DNA from: Agmasoma carcini (nom. nud.)
Lineage: Eukaryota; Microsporidia; Thelohaniidae
DNA length: 64,000 nucleotides
Reading direction: 5' to 3'
NCBI GenBank assembly: GCA_029232285.1
Contig: JAOXFI010000017.1
Location: 23,750-87,749 of the forward strand
In this document: piece by piece, positions 30,159 to 41,200 of the stretch
Position numbering within the stretch: the first letter of the stretch is position 1
Layout: every line of letters begins with the position of its first letter
Translations under genes and position numbers: made by a program
Notes under the pieces: model-generated
What the model saw: only the letters and a program-made list of their open reading frames with translations
Database searches by the model: none
What the model was told of the DNA's origin: nothing

Positions 30159-31679
30159 TTAGTAATTTCTGTATCCACCGCGATGATTATCGGATCCATT
30201 GGAACGTCGATAGCCTCCTTGTCTATCATCCCCTCTGTATCTAGAACGATTATTTCCTTGCCTATAGCCACTATTGCTCTCAGAAAGAGTCATCAACTCA
30301 GAAGGAACACTCTGTTTCGATTCTTGCAAAATATTAATAAGTTTTTTAGCTGAAGAAGAGTCTCCATTAGTAAAGAACGTTATAGCCTCACCACAATCTG
30401 AAGATCCTCTTGCAGTACGTCCAATCCTATGAACATAATCTTCAATTTGACCAGGGAAGTCAAAATTAATAACCATCTTAACATCCTTGACATCTAAACC
30501 CCTAGCAGCAACATCAGTAGCAATCAAAATATTCTTATATCCATTTTTAAATGAATTAATAATCTCTTCTCTCATATTCTGTCTCTTCTTACCATGAATT
30601 GCAACTGCCTTATATCTTTTATCTAACAAATGATGCTCAATATCATCACATGTAACTATTTTATTACAGAAGATAATAACCTTCTCATTACTTATAGAAG
30701 AAAGTCTAAACATAAGTCTAGTCTTCTTGTCACGCCAATCAACAATTTCAATTTCTTGATTGATCTTACTATTAGCTTTAAGTTCATCACAGCCGATATT
30801 CACTTGAATATAATCCTTCATATAATTATTAGCTAATGATCTTACTTCCTTAGGCCAGGTGGCAGACCACATAAGAGTTTGTCTTTCAGAATTAGTTTTA
30901 GGAATTATTTTGTTTAATTGCGGTTCGAATCCCATATCTAACATTCTATCAGCTTCATCTAGAACAAGGAATGAAACCCTATTAAGTGGACAATATCCTT
31001 GTTCGTGTAGATCAATAAGTCTACCAGGAGTAGCAATAAGTATTTCAACACCTCTCTTTAGTGATCTCTTTTGTGGATTGATAGAAGCACCATCACCACC
31101 GTACACAGAGAAAGTTCTAAGTCCAAAAATAGGAGCATATTCTGAAGCAACTTCTTCAATCTGCTTACAGAGTTCTCTTGTTGGTGCCAACACTAAGACG
31201 ATGGGGCCATCATCTTTTCTTAGTGGAATTTGATTTTTAGCATGTATAAGTGCTGGTAACATAAAAGATATTGTTTTACCAGAACCGGTTTGAGCTATAC
31301 CGACCATATCTCTTCCTGATAAAGCCATAGGCCATCCTTGTGCTTGTATTGGTGTTGGAGAGGTATATCCGTTTTTACTGAAGTAATTGAGTACGTCTTG
31401 TGGGAATCCTAGTGATTCAAAATCTCTTACTGGTAAGTTAATGTCGTTGCCATTGAGACGCATTTCGGCAGATTTTCTTAGTTCTTGAGCCTCTTCTTTA
31501 GTCATAGTTTTAGTTGGTTGATAAAAATTCTTTTTAAATGTGACTGGTTCATTTTGAGTGTTACTAAGTGGATCAATGTCATCATTTTGATAACCACCTC
31601 TTCTACCGCCTCTATAGCTGTCTCTGTCATTATTTCGGCTTCTATTTCGATCACCGCCATTGTTATATCTCGAATACAT
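30159..31679 (-). CDS. DBP2: DEAD-box RNA helicase Dbp2/p68
   Basis: ATP-dependent RNA helicase in ribosome biogenesis and mRNA quality control. The order of motifs is complete: Q motif TPTPIQAQ (108-114), Walker A AQTGSGKT (129-136), PTREL, TPGR, DEAD (241-244), SAT (272-274), then VAARGLDVKDV and HRIGRTARG. Both ends are low-complexity and rich in R and G (RGGRRGGYQ near 23-31, RGDDRQGGYRRS at the C-terminus), as in Dbp2/DDX5 proteins. It has 506 residues. The ATG at 31679 sits in ATCCCATG behind AAATTTT. It is transcribed convergently with ELP3. Confidence 0.97.
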   Translation of the reverse strand: MYSRYNNGGDRNRSRNNDRDSYRGGRRGGYQNDDIDPLSNTQNEPVTFKKNFYQPTKTMTKEEAQELRKSAEMRLNGNDINLPVRDFESLGFPQDVLNYFSKNGYTSPTPIQAQGWPMALSGRDMVGIAQTGSGKTISFMLPALIHAKNQIPLRKDDGPIVLVLAPTRELCKQIEEVASEYAPIFGLRTFSVYGGDGASINPQKRSLKRGVEILIATPGRLIDLHEQGYCPLNRVSFLVLDEADRMLDMGFEPQLNKIIPKTNSERQTLMWSATWPKEVRSLANNYMKDYIQVNIGCDELKANSKINQEIEIVDWRDKKTRLMFRLSSISNEKVIIFCNKIVTCDDIEHHLLDKRYKAVAIHGKKRQNMREEIINSFKNGYKNILIATDVAARGLDVKDVKMVINFDFPGQIEDYVHRIGRTARGSSDCGEAITFFTNGDSSSAKKLINILQESKQSVPSELMTLSESNSGYRQGNNRSRYRGDDRQGGYRRSNGSDNHRGGYRNY

Positions 31680-32481
31680 GGGATAGAAATTTTATAAAAT
31701 TTTTATATCAAAGTAAAAAATTTTAAAATTTATTATATTGTTATTAAATGAAAAATTAAGCTTTTTAGTTATAAAAACATCTTATGAGTGAAATATATTA
31801 TTTAAATGTAATTATATATTAGTTAGATGGTTATTTATAAATATAAAAGGAGTAAATAAGATTTAATTATAATTAATTAAAATATTTATTGATCAAATAT
31901 AATAATTAATCTTGATATTATAAAATATTAATATAAGTCAATTATATCACTATTTTAATATATTTATCAATTTTTGAATGTTACACTTTTTTTCCATATA
32001 ATAGAAAAAATGTGCCAAATATTGAAATATTTAGAAATACTCAATATAGTTAAAAACGGCATGATATGACTGTTTTTAGCTATAAATTTTGCAATAATTG
32101 ATATTACACTGTTAATATGGTTAATAATAACCATAAGATCATATGTTGAACGATATAAAAGACACAATATGATATATATCAATATTGTAACAATAAAGCT
32201 ATTAGAAGCTTTAATGCATTCTTTATCATGTTTCTTAAACTAAATATTTATTATTTTATAAGCAGATGAATAAGTGATAAATCTGCCTTCAATGCTTATC
32301 GTACGTACAATTGATGCCATGTAAGCTTATATAGCTTAAAAAATATATTGATATGATATAAATTTAAATATTCTAACCCTTTGACCATGAAAACAAACAA
32401 AAATATTTTTATAATTCGTCTTTTTTATATAACAAACCATCTTTAGCTAATTTTATAAATTCTGAAAAAAAATTTGGTCCC
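31680..32481. other. Intergenic, divergent promoter region
   Basis: 800 bp between the starts of DBP2 and a forward orphan. A 71-codon hydrophobic reverse frame at 31967-32182 has no start box and was not accepted. Nothing else was recognised. Confidence 0.55.
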
Positions 32482-33288
32482 ATGTACGAAGACATTATTG
32501 CTCTGCTATTGGGTAAGAAAGTTAAGCTATCACAAGAAGAAATAGAAGATCTTGTTGAACTTATCATTAAAGAATTGGGTGTCACTGAAGAATACAACTT
32601 GGTTGAGAATAGTAACTTTTTAAACCTGCTTGCTGATTCTGCACTTGGTGACTCTAACAGCAATGACTCAAGCATCGTTAGTGAACTATTTAACAATTCT
32701 AACTTTGAATTCTTGGACGACGAGCTATTACTGGATGGAGAGCTTGGTGCTGAGGTTAGGAACAAAATCAATCTCAGAGCTAAAAAGTTTGAAAGAGGGA
32801 AATTCAAAAGAATCCTTCCAACAGGTGAAAATCCCAAAGAAATACCTTGTAAAAGACATAAAACTAATTGTGATGATGTTAAGATTGAACATACCAGCAA
32901 CATAATCAGTGAAAATTCCTTTGCCAATCCTAAAAATGTAGATAATGTGGAGCAACCATTGAATATACGTTGTAAGGCCAATATCAGTGATGCTTCAAAA
33001 CAACAGACAAGTCAAAATGCAATATCTACAACCATAAGCGAGAGCAACACTGATCTTATGTTAAATCCTTTTCGTGAGCTTGCACCCGTCAAGGAAAGTG
33101 ATAGTAAGTTTGAAATTGGAGGTGTTAAATCGGTTTTGAACGATAAAGGAATGAAAGCAACACTTAACCCTTCTCAATTATTCAAGTCAAGTATTTTAGA
33201 ATCTACTTCAGACGCTTATCAGTTTGAATTAGGAGAGTTGAATGAAAATCATAGCACAGGCCCAGAAACTTTCCACTTTGACTTATAA
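32482..33288 (+). CDS. Hypothetical acidic, mostly disordered protein, 268 aa
   Basis: Not recognised. The N-terminal 45 residues form a helical segment (KKVKLSQEEIEDLVELIIKE), followed by serine/asparagine-rich low complexity, a basic patch (KKFERGKFKRILP, about 99-111) and a disordered tail ending TFHFDL. The start sits in AAATTTGGTCCCATG, a good microsporidian box, which favours this strand over the 190-residue antisense frame. It lies 65 bp upstream of uS15 on the same strand. A nuclear or regulatory role is only a guess from composition. Confidence 0.65.
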   Translation: MYEDIIALLLGKKVKLSQEEIEDLVELIIKELGVTEEYNLVENSNFLNLLADSALGDSNSNDSSIVSELFNNSNFEFLDDELLLDGELGAEVRNKINLRAKKFERGKFKRILPTGENPKEIPCKRHKTNCDDVKIEHTSNIISENSFANPKNVDNVEQPLNIRCKANISDASKQQTSQNAISTTISESNTDLMLNPFRELAPVKESDSKFEIGGVKSVLNDKGMKATLNPSQLFKSSILESTSDAYQFELGELNENHSTGPETFHFDL

Positions 33289-33330
33289 ATAAATGAAAAA
33301 TACAAAAATTATTTTATTTTGAGAAATTAA

Positions 33331-33353
33331 AATTTTTTTAAAAAATTTACCCA
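33331..33353 (+). promoter_or_regulatory. A/T start-site box of uS15
   Basis: AATTTTTTTA followed by AAAAATTTACCCA directly before the ATG. It has the same form as at uL4 (59051-59075). Confidence 0.6.
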
Positions 33354-33788
33354 ATGGCAAGAATTTATTGTTCATCAAAAGGTCAAAGTATTTCCATAAA
33401 ACCATTTACTACAACACTTCCAGAAAAGATGGTTGCTCCTGTCAACGATATAAAGACAGAAATCATTTCCTTGGCTAAGGCAAATCACACCGCTTCTTCA
33501 ATCGGTGTAAGACTAAGAGATGTCTACGGAATTGGTAACTCTAAAGATTTACTTGGTTGCAAACTTGGTGAATTTATTGCTCAACACATCGGTGCCCCTA
33601 AGGTTCCTGAAGATCTTCAGAGCATAATTGATAGTGCTAAGATTTTGGCTAAGCATATTAACAGTTATACCGCAGACAATGCTGCTAAGTACAGACTCGG
33701 ATTACAGAAGTCAAAGGCTGGTAGATTGATTAGGTATTATAAAAGAACTGGAAAGCTTCCTAAGAACTATAAACTCTTAATTAAATAA
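33354..33788 (+). CDS. RPS13: 40S ribosomal protein uS15 (S13)
   Basis: Small-subunit ribosomal protein. Family hallmarks: a start of MARIYCSSKGQSISIKPF, the helical core KANHTASSIGVRLRDVYG with GIGNSKDLLG, and the C-terminal RNA-binding part AAKYRLGLQKSKAGRLIRYY then KRTGKLPKNYK. It has 144 residues against about 151 in yeast. The start is fixed by ACCCAATGGC. It lies convergent to calcineurin A with a 68-bp gap. Confidence 0.97.
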   Translation: MARIYCSSKGQSISIKPFTTTLPEKMVAPVNDIKTEIISLAKANHTASSIGVRLRDVYGIGNSKDLLGCKLGEFIAQHIGAPKVPEDLQSIIDSAKILAKHINSYTADNAAKYRLGLQKSKAGRLIRYYKRTGKLPKNYKLLIK

Positions 33789-33856
33789 AATATTGGTTTT
33801 TCTTTACATTGTCTTGATCAGCTAAAACATTTTTTTGAACTTTTTTATTTAATAAT

Positions 33857-35386
33857 TTAGTTTTCGTCGTCCTTCTTTTTGAACATATTTTTGACTTTGT
33901 CCCAGAGTGAAGGCTTATCAATTTCAATTTTCTCGATTGTGCTATTCTTTGATATTTTAACATTGTCAATCATATTGATTAGATCTTTGTTCTCGGAAAT
34001 TGTTTTGTGTATTTTCTGGGCCCCAGATGGTGGTATTTCGGTAGTAATTGATACATCAGGTGTATATAACTTCATCTCTTCATTAATAGCATCTTTTTCT
34101 TTCGCCATTTCAAAATCAAGATCACCCTCATCCGAAACACCTATTGCTTGACAATCGACCGTGCTTTCTTCATCTTCAAATTCATCAATACACTCTCTCT
34201 CTGCTCTCATAACCGCAATCTTGGCAGCCATATTATCTGTTCCTTCAATCTGTTCATCTAGTTTTAATTCTTTAAATAAAACTGTTGCAAACTCGTAAAG
34301 CTTTTCGGAAAGAAATGGAAAACTCCAACTTATACCATCTAGATAACCAGGAAGTACGTATGGGTGATCTTCAGCATCAAATGTATAGCATATCATCTTT
34401 TCATTATCGTATTCAGCAATAGCTCCTAAATTGTTATATACATCACAATAATTTGGGCAAGAAAAGATGGTGGTGACAGTGGGAAACTTGTTATATTCTT
34501 TATATGTTCTGTATCCCTTCTCTTGAACCTCGTGAGCACGTATGATGCCTTTCAATTTATTATTTTCAAGAAACTCTATAACATTTTGAAAGTTATATTT
34601 ATAAGAACACCTTCTTTCTTGATTTCTGGACCAACTATGGCCCTTTTCATAATTTGCATTAGGATCAGACCACAATATATCACACATAGGTCCTGTGTAT
34701 GGTACCTCTACCTTTCGGTTAATGTCTTCTATCTGCTCAAGGTATTTTATATCTTTTGAAATACCACCGTGACTACAATAAAGCTTGGATTGAATCACAC
34801 CTACCAATGGCAAGTACATGAATGATTCTACGAAGGCTTGATATATTTCATCATCGTATTTATGAATACATTCAGCTTTAAAACTAAAATATTGTGTCAT
34901 TCGTTCACTTTCATGGTTTCCTCTTAAAATATAAATATTGTTAGGGAAGTGACACTTAAGGGTCATTAGATAAATATAACTTTCTATACCAAATGCGCCT
35001 CTATCTACATAGTCGCCCAGAAATATCAATGTGTCCTTTGAAAGATCAAAGCTATTTAAAATACCGAGTAAATCATAAAACTGACCATGTATATCACCAA
35101 CTATGTTGCATTTCTTGTCTATCCTAACAACGTTATTTTCTTTATCAAGAATTTTTTTTGAATCGCTTAAGATTTTAAGTATTTGATTTCTTGATAGTTT
35201 ACCTTCATTGAAGAGATGTGTCTTAACTATCCTATAATCAACTATATCATTTTTCTGGTCGAGTATGGCCATATCCGGGATTATATGGCAAGCAACTGAT
35301 CTTACTTCTGGATATGTTCTTTGTTTGGTGATATCTTCGCATATAAAATTGTCTGTAGGTTTCTTATTTAAAGTTTTTGTCTCCAT
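33857..35386 (-). CDS. CNA1: Calcineurin A (PP2B catalytic subunit)
   Basis: Ca2+/calmodulin-regulated serine/threonine phosphatase. Metallophosphatase motifs are GDIHGQFYDLLG (97-108), GDYVDRG (124-130), RGNHESERMTQYFSF (155-169), WSDP and IRAHEVQEKGY. The calcineurin-specific HLFNEGKLS precedes the core. After it comes LPGYLDGISWSFPFLSEKLY, matching the helix that binds calcineurin B. A later segment AAKIAVMRAERECIDEFEDE recalls the region just before the autoinhibitory part. The calmodulin-binding helix is not clear, and the C-terminus ends with a basic LWDKVKNMFKKKDDEN. It has 509 residues. The ATG at 35386 is the first in frame. Confidence 0.93.
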   Translation of the reverse strand: METKTLNKKPTDNFICEDITKQRTYPEVRSVACHIIPDMAILDQKNDIVDYRIVKTHLFNEGKLSRNQILKILSDSKKILDKENNVVRIDKKCNIVGDIHGQFYDLLGILNSFDLSKDTLIFLGDYVDRGAFGIESYIYLMTLKCHFPNNIYILRGNHESERMTQYFSFKAECIHKYDDEIYQAFVESFMYLPLVGVIQSKLYCSHGGISKDIKYLEQIEDINRKVEVPYTGPMCDILWSDPNANYEKGHSWSRNQERRCSYKYNFQNVIEFLENNKLKGIIRAHEVQEKGYRTYKEYNKFPTVTTIFSCPNYCDVYNNLGAIAEYDNEKMICYTFDAEDHPYVLPGYLDGISWSFPFLSEKLYEFATVLFKELKLDEQIEGTDNMAAKIAVMRAERECIDEFEDEESTVDCQAIGVSDEGDLDFEMAKEKDAINEEMKLYTPDVSITTEIPPSGAQKIHKTISENKDLINMIDNVKISKNSTIEKIEIDKPSLWDKVKNMFKKKDDEN

Positions 35387-35816
35387 AGATGGATATTATC
35401 TAAACATCTATTTAAAAGGATTAAGGGGTATAAAAAATCCTTAATGATATGCTTTATTTTGATTAATTTTTCATAGGACCAAAAATAAAAAATATATTTT
35501 GTGATTAGATATTAAAATATATATATATTATGAAGTATAACTAATACCTAAGGGTTATAACGTATAAATTGTATGTATAATAGAGTTTAACATCAAGTTC
35601 TATATTTATAGAAATATTATAATTTCATTATCAAAAACTACATTTATTAAAATTGTAGTTGTGATTACGTTCTAAATCAAATATACTGTACCAAATATTA
35701 TAAATATCTTAGAACAATCATGTTATATATTAAACTAAATAGTAATTATACAACAATGTTCCATGTTGATAGTCATTGTCAATATCTTGCTTTTATACAA
35801 AAATATAAAAAAAATT
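35387..35816. other. Divergent promoter region
   Basis: A+T-rich DNA between the calcineurin A start and a small forward gene, with ATATATAT runs near 35515-35530. No gene was seen. Confidence 0.5.
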
Positions 35817-36095
35817 ATGTTGACATTAGATTTACTTAAAACGGCATTTGATTCTAAAAATGATGTTGAAATACTCGGTGAGTTCACTAATCTCTTCCAA
35901 AGTATAATGAATATGCCTATAATGTCCCAAGATAAAATTGCAGACCAAGAAGAGCTAAAATCAAGGATAACAACACAGAAGATGGTATATGATAAGCTAA
36001 AGCATGTAAATGACCTTCTAAAGGACAAAAGCTCTAACGCCGACCCTCAGGTGATAATGAATGAGCTTGAAAATGTCATATCTGCATTAAATTAG
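35817..36095 (+). CDS. Hypothetical small helical protein, 92 aa
   Basis: Not recognised. Helical and charged (DSKNDVEILGEFTNLFQSIM, then NMPIMSQDKIADQEELKS), ending IMNELENVISALN. It lies 42 bp upstream of coatomer beta' on the same strand. Two starts are possible: 35817, behind AAAAAAAATT, and 35763, in TTCCATG, which adds 18 hydrophobic residues (MLIVIVNILLLYKNIKKI). The shorter form is preferred because the extension looks like translated A+T-rich leader, but a membrane-anchored longer form is possible. Confidence 0.6.
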   Translation: MLTLDLLKTAFDSKNDVEILGEFTNLFQSIMNMPIMSQDKIADQEELKSRITTQKMVYDKLKHVNDLLKDKSSNADPQVIMNELENVISALN

Positions 36096-36137
36096 TCTTA
36101 ACACTTTTATTTTAGTCTTTTGTAAATTTTTTGTCCA

Positions 36138-38222
36138 ATGGAAATGCAAACAAATCCTTCATTGAAGGTAACAACACCTAGAATTAAGTGTTTAGAGGTC
36201 CATCCAACCAAACCTATAATAATGTTATGTCTATTCACAGGTGAGGTTGAGCTTTGGGACACTGAAAGCAATACAAAGAAATATTCTAAAAAATGCTGTG
36301 ATGGTGCGATCAGGTGTGGTATTTTTGTTCCTTCTAAGGATTGGATTATCATTGGATGCGATGATGGCTATGTAAGGATATTAGACATTGAAAATCTTTC
36401 TAATGTTTATGAATTCAAAGCACATGATGATTTTGTTAGAAAGGTTGTGTATAACGAAATAGGGGGGTTGCTTCTAACTGTCTCTGACGATGCTTCTGCT
36501 AGGTTGTGGAACGTAAGCAAGAATTTTTCTTTAATACGCAAGTATAAGGATCCTAATCACTTTGTTATGGATGCTTGTTTTAATCCTAAAGACATTTCAC
36601 AATTTTTTGTTGTATCATTAGATAAAAGAGTGTATCTTTACTCTGTAGAGCATTCAAAATTAGTTAAGAAGTATAAAGGACATATGTCTGGTATCAATAC
36701 TATATGCTTCCTTGATGAAAATACATTTGCAACAGGTTCTGATGACTATTCTGTAATAATTTGGGATATCAATAGAACTACACCAGTGACAGTCTTAAAA
36801 GGTCACAAAGGGAATGTTACAAGGGTTAGAAAATTATCAAAGGGATTCTGTAGTTGCTCTGAAGATAACACTGTAAGGTTTTATAAGGATGATTATAAGG
36901 TTTGTGATGTTAAAGCATCTTTGGGAATGATTTGGGATACTGCCGAGAAAGACTATAAAATATTTATTGGAGCTGATGAAGAATTATTAATCTATAAGGA
37001 GCAAAAGTGTAACAAAAACTTTAGAACGGCGAAAGATAAAATATTCTTTAACAATGGGACTGTCCTTAACAGTGTACGAACAGGAGAACTTAATGTTATC
37101 AAGAAACAAGGTGATTTTGAAGCTGATATTAGTCAATTCAATGTTTCTAGTGATTCAAAATTTGTAGCGAGTGTTGAGAGGAATACTGTTAAGGTTTATT
37201 CACCGCTCGGAATGAGGAAGAAATTTAGTTGTACAGGAAAGGATGCCAAATTTGGACCAAATAATTATCTTATAGTTAAGGAAGGTGCAGAAGTAGTGAT
37301 TTATAAGAGTTTTGAAGAAGAACGTCGTATAAAAATACCAAAATTAGGCTCTATTTTGGATGTTTCTGATAAATATATTTTATGTACAAATGGTGATGCC
37401 ACTCTTCTAATTGACTTTAAGGGAGATATTTTAAGAGAGTTTGATTATGTCTCAAAAGTGGGAATATTTGTTAATGACTTTATAATCTTAAGCAGTGATG
37501 AACTAAGGGTGTATAATTCAGATTTTGATGTTATATTGGAAGAAAACACACAAATTGATTCTTTTTGTATATTTAACGATCTGCTCTTCGTTTCAAACGG
37601 ATCATCCACAAACTACATCATATTCTCTAATAACAAGGCTTATTCTTATAATGTAGGATTTATTTCTAATATTATTTGTCTTCACGAGAATAATCTTATT
37701 TATTACCAGGATTCTATAAAAAGATTTAAGATAAACGGTGAATTTTTAAAATTCCAGATTGATGTGCTATCTGGGAAGAAAAATGTAAAGATTGATGATT
37801 CTTACAGAAATGAAGCTATTTATTTCTATGAGACTTTAAATATGTACAATGAGGCACTTAACATTTGCGTCGATGATGATCAAAAATTTGAAATTTTGCT
37901 TAAGTTGAATCGCTTAAACGAGGCAATAACGAAGGCAAACTCATCTATAAAACTTAAGAAATTGGGTAAAGTGTTTGCAGGCTACAAAGAGTTCGAATTG
38001 GCTGCTGATTGCTTCTACGAGGCAAGAGACTGGTACAATCTTTTCTTGATTGATGTTTTTGGCAAAAAGAAATATCTAAATACCATAGCAGAAGAGTCAA
38101 AATCATCAGGATCAATGAACTTGGCTTTTTTTGCTAATTTTAAAGCTAAAAATTACAAAGAATGTCATTCTTTGCTAAAAGGTACAGAATTTGAAAAGTT
38201 ATTTGAGAAATATTACAATTGA
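36138..38222 (+). CDS. SEC27: Coatomer beta' subunit (Sec27)
   Basis: COPI vesicle coat subunit for Golgi-to-ER retrieval. The N-terminal WD40 propeller (about 10-300) has VHPTKPIIMLCLFTGEVELWD, IIGCDDGYVRILDIE, KAHDDFVRKV, DDASARLWNV, KKYKGHMSGINTI, GSDDYSVIIWDI and LKGHKGNVTRV, in the beta' order. A second divergent beta-rich region follows, and the last 150 residues are helical (YFYETLNMYNEALNICVDD, LAADCFYEARDWYNLFLID), as in the alpha-solenoid. It is 694 residues against 889 in yeast, with the C-terminal tail shortened. Start ATG 36138 sits in TTTTTTGTCCAATGG. It converges on NEO1 with a 54-bp gap. Confidence 0.95.
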   Translation: MEMQTNPSLKVTTPRIKCLEVHPTKPIIMLCLFTGEVELWDTESNTKKYSKKCCDGAIRCGIFVPSKDWIIIGCDDGYVRILDIENLSNVYEFKAHDDFVRKVVYNEIGGLLLTVSDDASARLWNVSKNFSLIRKYKDPNHFVMDACFNPKDISQFFVVSLDKRVYLYSVEHSKLVKKYKGHMSGINTICFLDENTFATGSDDYSVIIWDINRTTPVTVLKGHKGNVTRVRKLSKGFCSCSEDNTVRFYKDDYKVCDVKASLGMIWDTAEKDYKIFIGADEELLIYKEQKCNKNFRTAKDKIFFNNGTVLNSVRTGELNVIKKQGDFEADISQFNVSSDSKFVASVERNTVKVYSPLGMRKKFSCTGKDAKFGPNNYLIVKEGAEVVIYKSFEEERRIKIPKLGSILDVSDKYILCTNGDATLLIDFKGDILREFDYVSKVGIFVNDFIILSSDELRVYNSDFDVILEENTQIDSFCIFNDLLFVSNGSSTNYIIFSNNKAYSYNVGFISNIICLHENNLIYYQDSIKRFKINGEFLKFQIDVLSGKKNVKIDDSYRNEAIYFYETLNMYNEALNICVDDDQKFEILLKLNRLNEAITKANSSIKLKKLGKVFAGYKEFELAADCFYEARDWYNLFLIDVFGKKKYLNTIAEESKSSGSMNLAFFANFKAKNYKECHSLLKGTEFEKLFEKYYN

Positions 38223-38276
38223 AATAAAACAATACTTGATTTTTTATTTAAAGAAATTATAAAAAATGATCTTTAT

Positions 38277-41200
38277 TTAAGATTCACGGCTCAACATTAA
38301 TTTTTCTGCCGTTGATGGATTTCTATACTTCATATACAATTTTATAAAGACAAACGTGATAGAAGAAATCAGGTTAACAATACCAATAGCTGCAATATTC
38401 TTAGCTTCTAACTTCATGTTAAATTCAAATATCTTGAAACATAAGCAAAGTCCTGAAAACGAAAACAGTGTTAGCATCAAAAGCTCACTATTAATCTTAT
38501 GAGACGATAAAATGACCATGATAAGTTCATTAACAACCAAAGCAACGAAAGACAACACTGATATCGTGAAGAACTCATTTTGGAAAAACATAAATCCATA
38601 CATAATGATTGCTCCTTGTAAGAAACTCTGTAGAACAGTGTAAGAAAAGTTTTTCAAGCTTAGTAGCTGCTTTCGCACCAATTCCTTATAAAGCTCAGGA
38701 TAATTCATAGTGATATCTCTTGAAATATCATGTAGACCAGCAATGGCATACAACGGTGGGAAAGTTAATATTATATAAAGCACAGGCATGAGGCCTTGGA
38801 ACAACGATATTGAGAAAAAGTTGATAAGTGCAGAGAATATACCTTGAATGACTGATATAATTATACCTCTATGTAGAATTATTTGAGAGATGCAAGCAGT
38901 ATTCATATAACATCTACGACCATGCCAAAACAGTAATTCACATATGCTATCGAACTGCGTTACTGAAATATCTGCTGCAGTAGATGCTTGATTACCTTCT
39001 TTCCCTTCAATACCAATACCAACATCAGCTGCATTTATCATAGAAACATCGTTTCCACCATCACCAATTGCACATACCACCCTTTTCGTCTCAGATCTAA
39101 TAATTCTAGCTACATCTGCCTTTTGTGTAGGTGATAATCTACAACCCACCACAGCATCTAAACTTGTTGAAATTTTTATTAGATCAGTCAAAAGTGCTTC
39201 ATCACAATTTGACATTGAGGCTCCATCAATTACCAGAGCGTTGTAGTTCTGAGAAAGTGTCAGAAGTGACTTTGATATTTCTTGTCTTGACTGGTTGCAA
39301 ATAACCATGTACCTTTGATTCCTAGTGAAAAGTTTAGAACTCTTGGCAATTGAAATGGCGGTTTCTTTTTTATCACCCGTCAACATCCAAACTGATATAC
39401 CTGCATTTTTAAGACTTTCCAAAGATTGTTGAATATTGTCCTGCAGCTTATCTTCAACACCAGTAAGGCCTATTAATTCAAGATTATTCTCTATTGATCG
39501 CTGAGCTTTCAACTGCTCTTCTGCCCTGTTCCCGATCACAAGCGATGCAGCTTCCATCTCCTTATCAAACTTTAGATATTCATCTTGAGGCATTATCCTA
39601 AACCCAACATGGAGTGTTCTTAAACCTTCACGTGCCATATTGTCAGTTGCACCATCTGCCCAATCAGTTTCATTGACAATGGAAGCCATTGCTGTATCAG
39701 CTCCTTTCATACAAAACAACTTTTCACCATTTTCTTTTTCAACTACAATACCCATTCGCTTGGTAACCGATGAGAATGGGAATATATGCAAAATTTTATA
39801 ACTTCTTAACTCTCCACTGAATAAAGCTTTGATTTCTTTACGACTTCTGTAAATTAACTTAACGTCAACATCAGCCAAAAAATTAACAATAGCAACCTCA
39901 TCAGGTGAAGAAGCTTGGTAAGTAAGCCCGTCTTTTGTTTCAACGGGTGTGACAGAATGACAAACAACAAGTGCTTCCGCCAATTCATAACACCTCTGAT
40001 CTAAAGGTCTTCTCATCTTCCACTTTGCCTTTTTCTTTCGTTGACTAAACGTATCCAAACAAGCCTTAAAATCGGGTTCTTCAGTGGAAAAGCAAACGGT
40101 TCCCAAATGCACCTTCTTCATTTCCATTTCATTCTTTGTCAGCGTACCCGTTTTATCAGATAGTAAAAACGAAATTCGACCAAGCTCCTCTTGCATCGAT
40201 GTAGTTCTAACTTTAACCCCTTCCATTTTTTCATCCTTACTTAATGCCATAGAATAATGTAACCTAGCTAAGTTAATTGTTACTTTTAGGGAGATTGGAA
40301 TAACATAAGAGAACAAAATCAAAAATCTTATAAAGATTTTGATCACATAAGGAAGATAAAAACTAGTAAGTCTCATTTTGGTATAGAAACCAGCAGAAAC
40401 GGCTGAAATCAGAGCCAATATCAACGTGTATATATCTAATTCCCTTTCAATTTTATTATCCTTGTTTCTAGGCTCGTTACTGTTCAAAGATGCTCTCGTA
40501 TTTGGACCTGTATAAATTACAAGTCCTAGAGCAGATGTGGTAGCTGCAATGGTGCCTTGCCATAGCGTATTATCTAAATCAACACTTTCTTTTCTTTCAT
40601 TTAACGATCCAGAACTACTTATCTTTATATTAATATCTGGTTCGATATGGGATGATTTTAAAACGTTATCCATAGGATCATTCTCCAAAACTTCTTGATC
40701 ACTGTATTCATCCTCAGCCTTAGCCAATAAAGTTTTAAATTCAGATATGCTATCTTGAGAATATGGTGAATTCATTACATCTTCTTCAACATTCAGGTTT
40801 TGAGATAAAGAATCAATTTCCACTTCTTCATGTACAGAATTCAAGTTCTCTGAGAAAAGTTCAGAATCAGGCTGATCATTTGACTCACTGTTTTCTTCTT
40901 TTGACTTATTAAATATTACTTTATTATCTATTATAGAATCTTCATAGTTACCTATATATAAGGCACCATTGAAAGAGTAAATATCTTTATGAGGAGACTC
41001 TACATCAATAGACACTGAGAAAAGTGAGTCAATTGATGATCTTTGGGTGTGATACGGAGCAACTCTCCTTTTCCAATCAGTTTCACCATCTAATTGATCA
41101 GTTCTAATGAAAATTTCACTGTTTGCGTCGTCGCTCTTTAGTAAGACAATATCAGCAGGGATACGATCTCCTTTATTGACTCTGATCATATCACCTGGTA

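Noticed and set aside
31967..32182. 71-codon reverse ORF with hydrophobic residues
   Set aside because: No start box, I/Y/F-rich composition as expected by chance in A+T-rich DNA, and no domain.
32409..32981. 190-codon reverse ORF
   Set aside because: Overlaps the forward orphan at 32482, which has a good start box (GGTCCCATG). The reverse frame has none.
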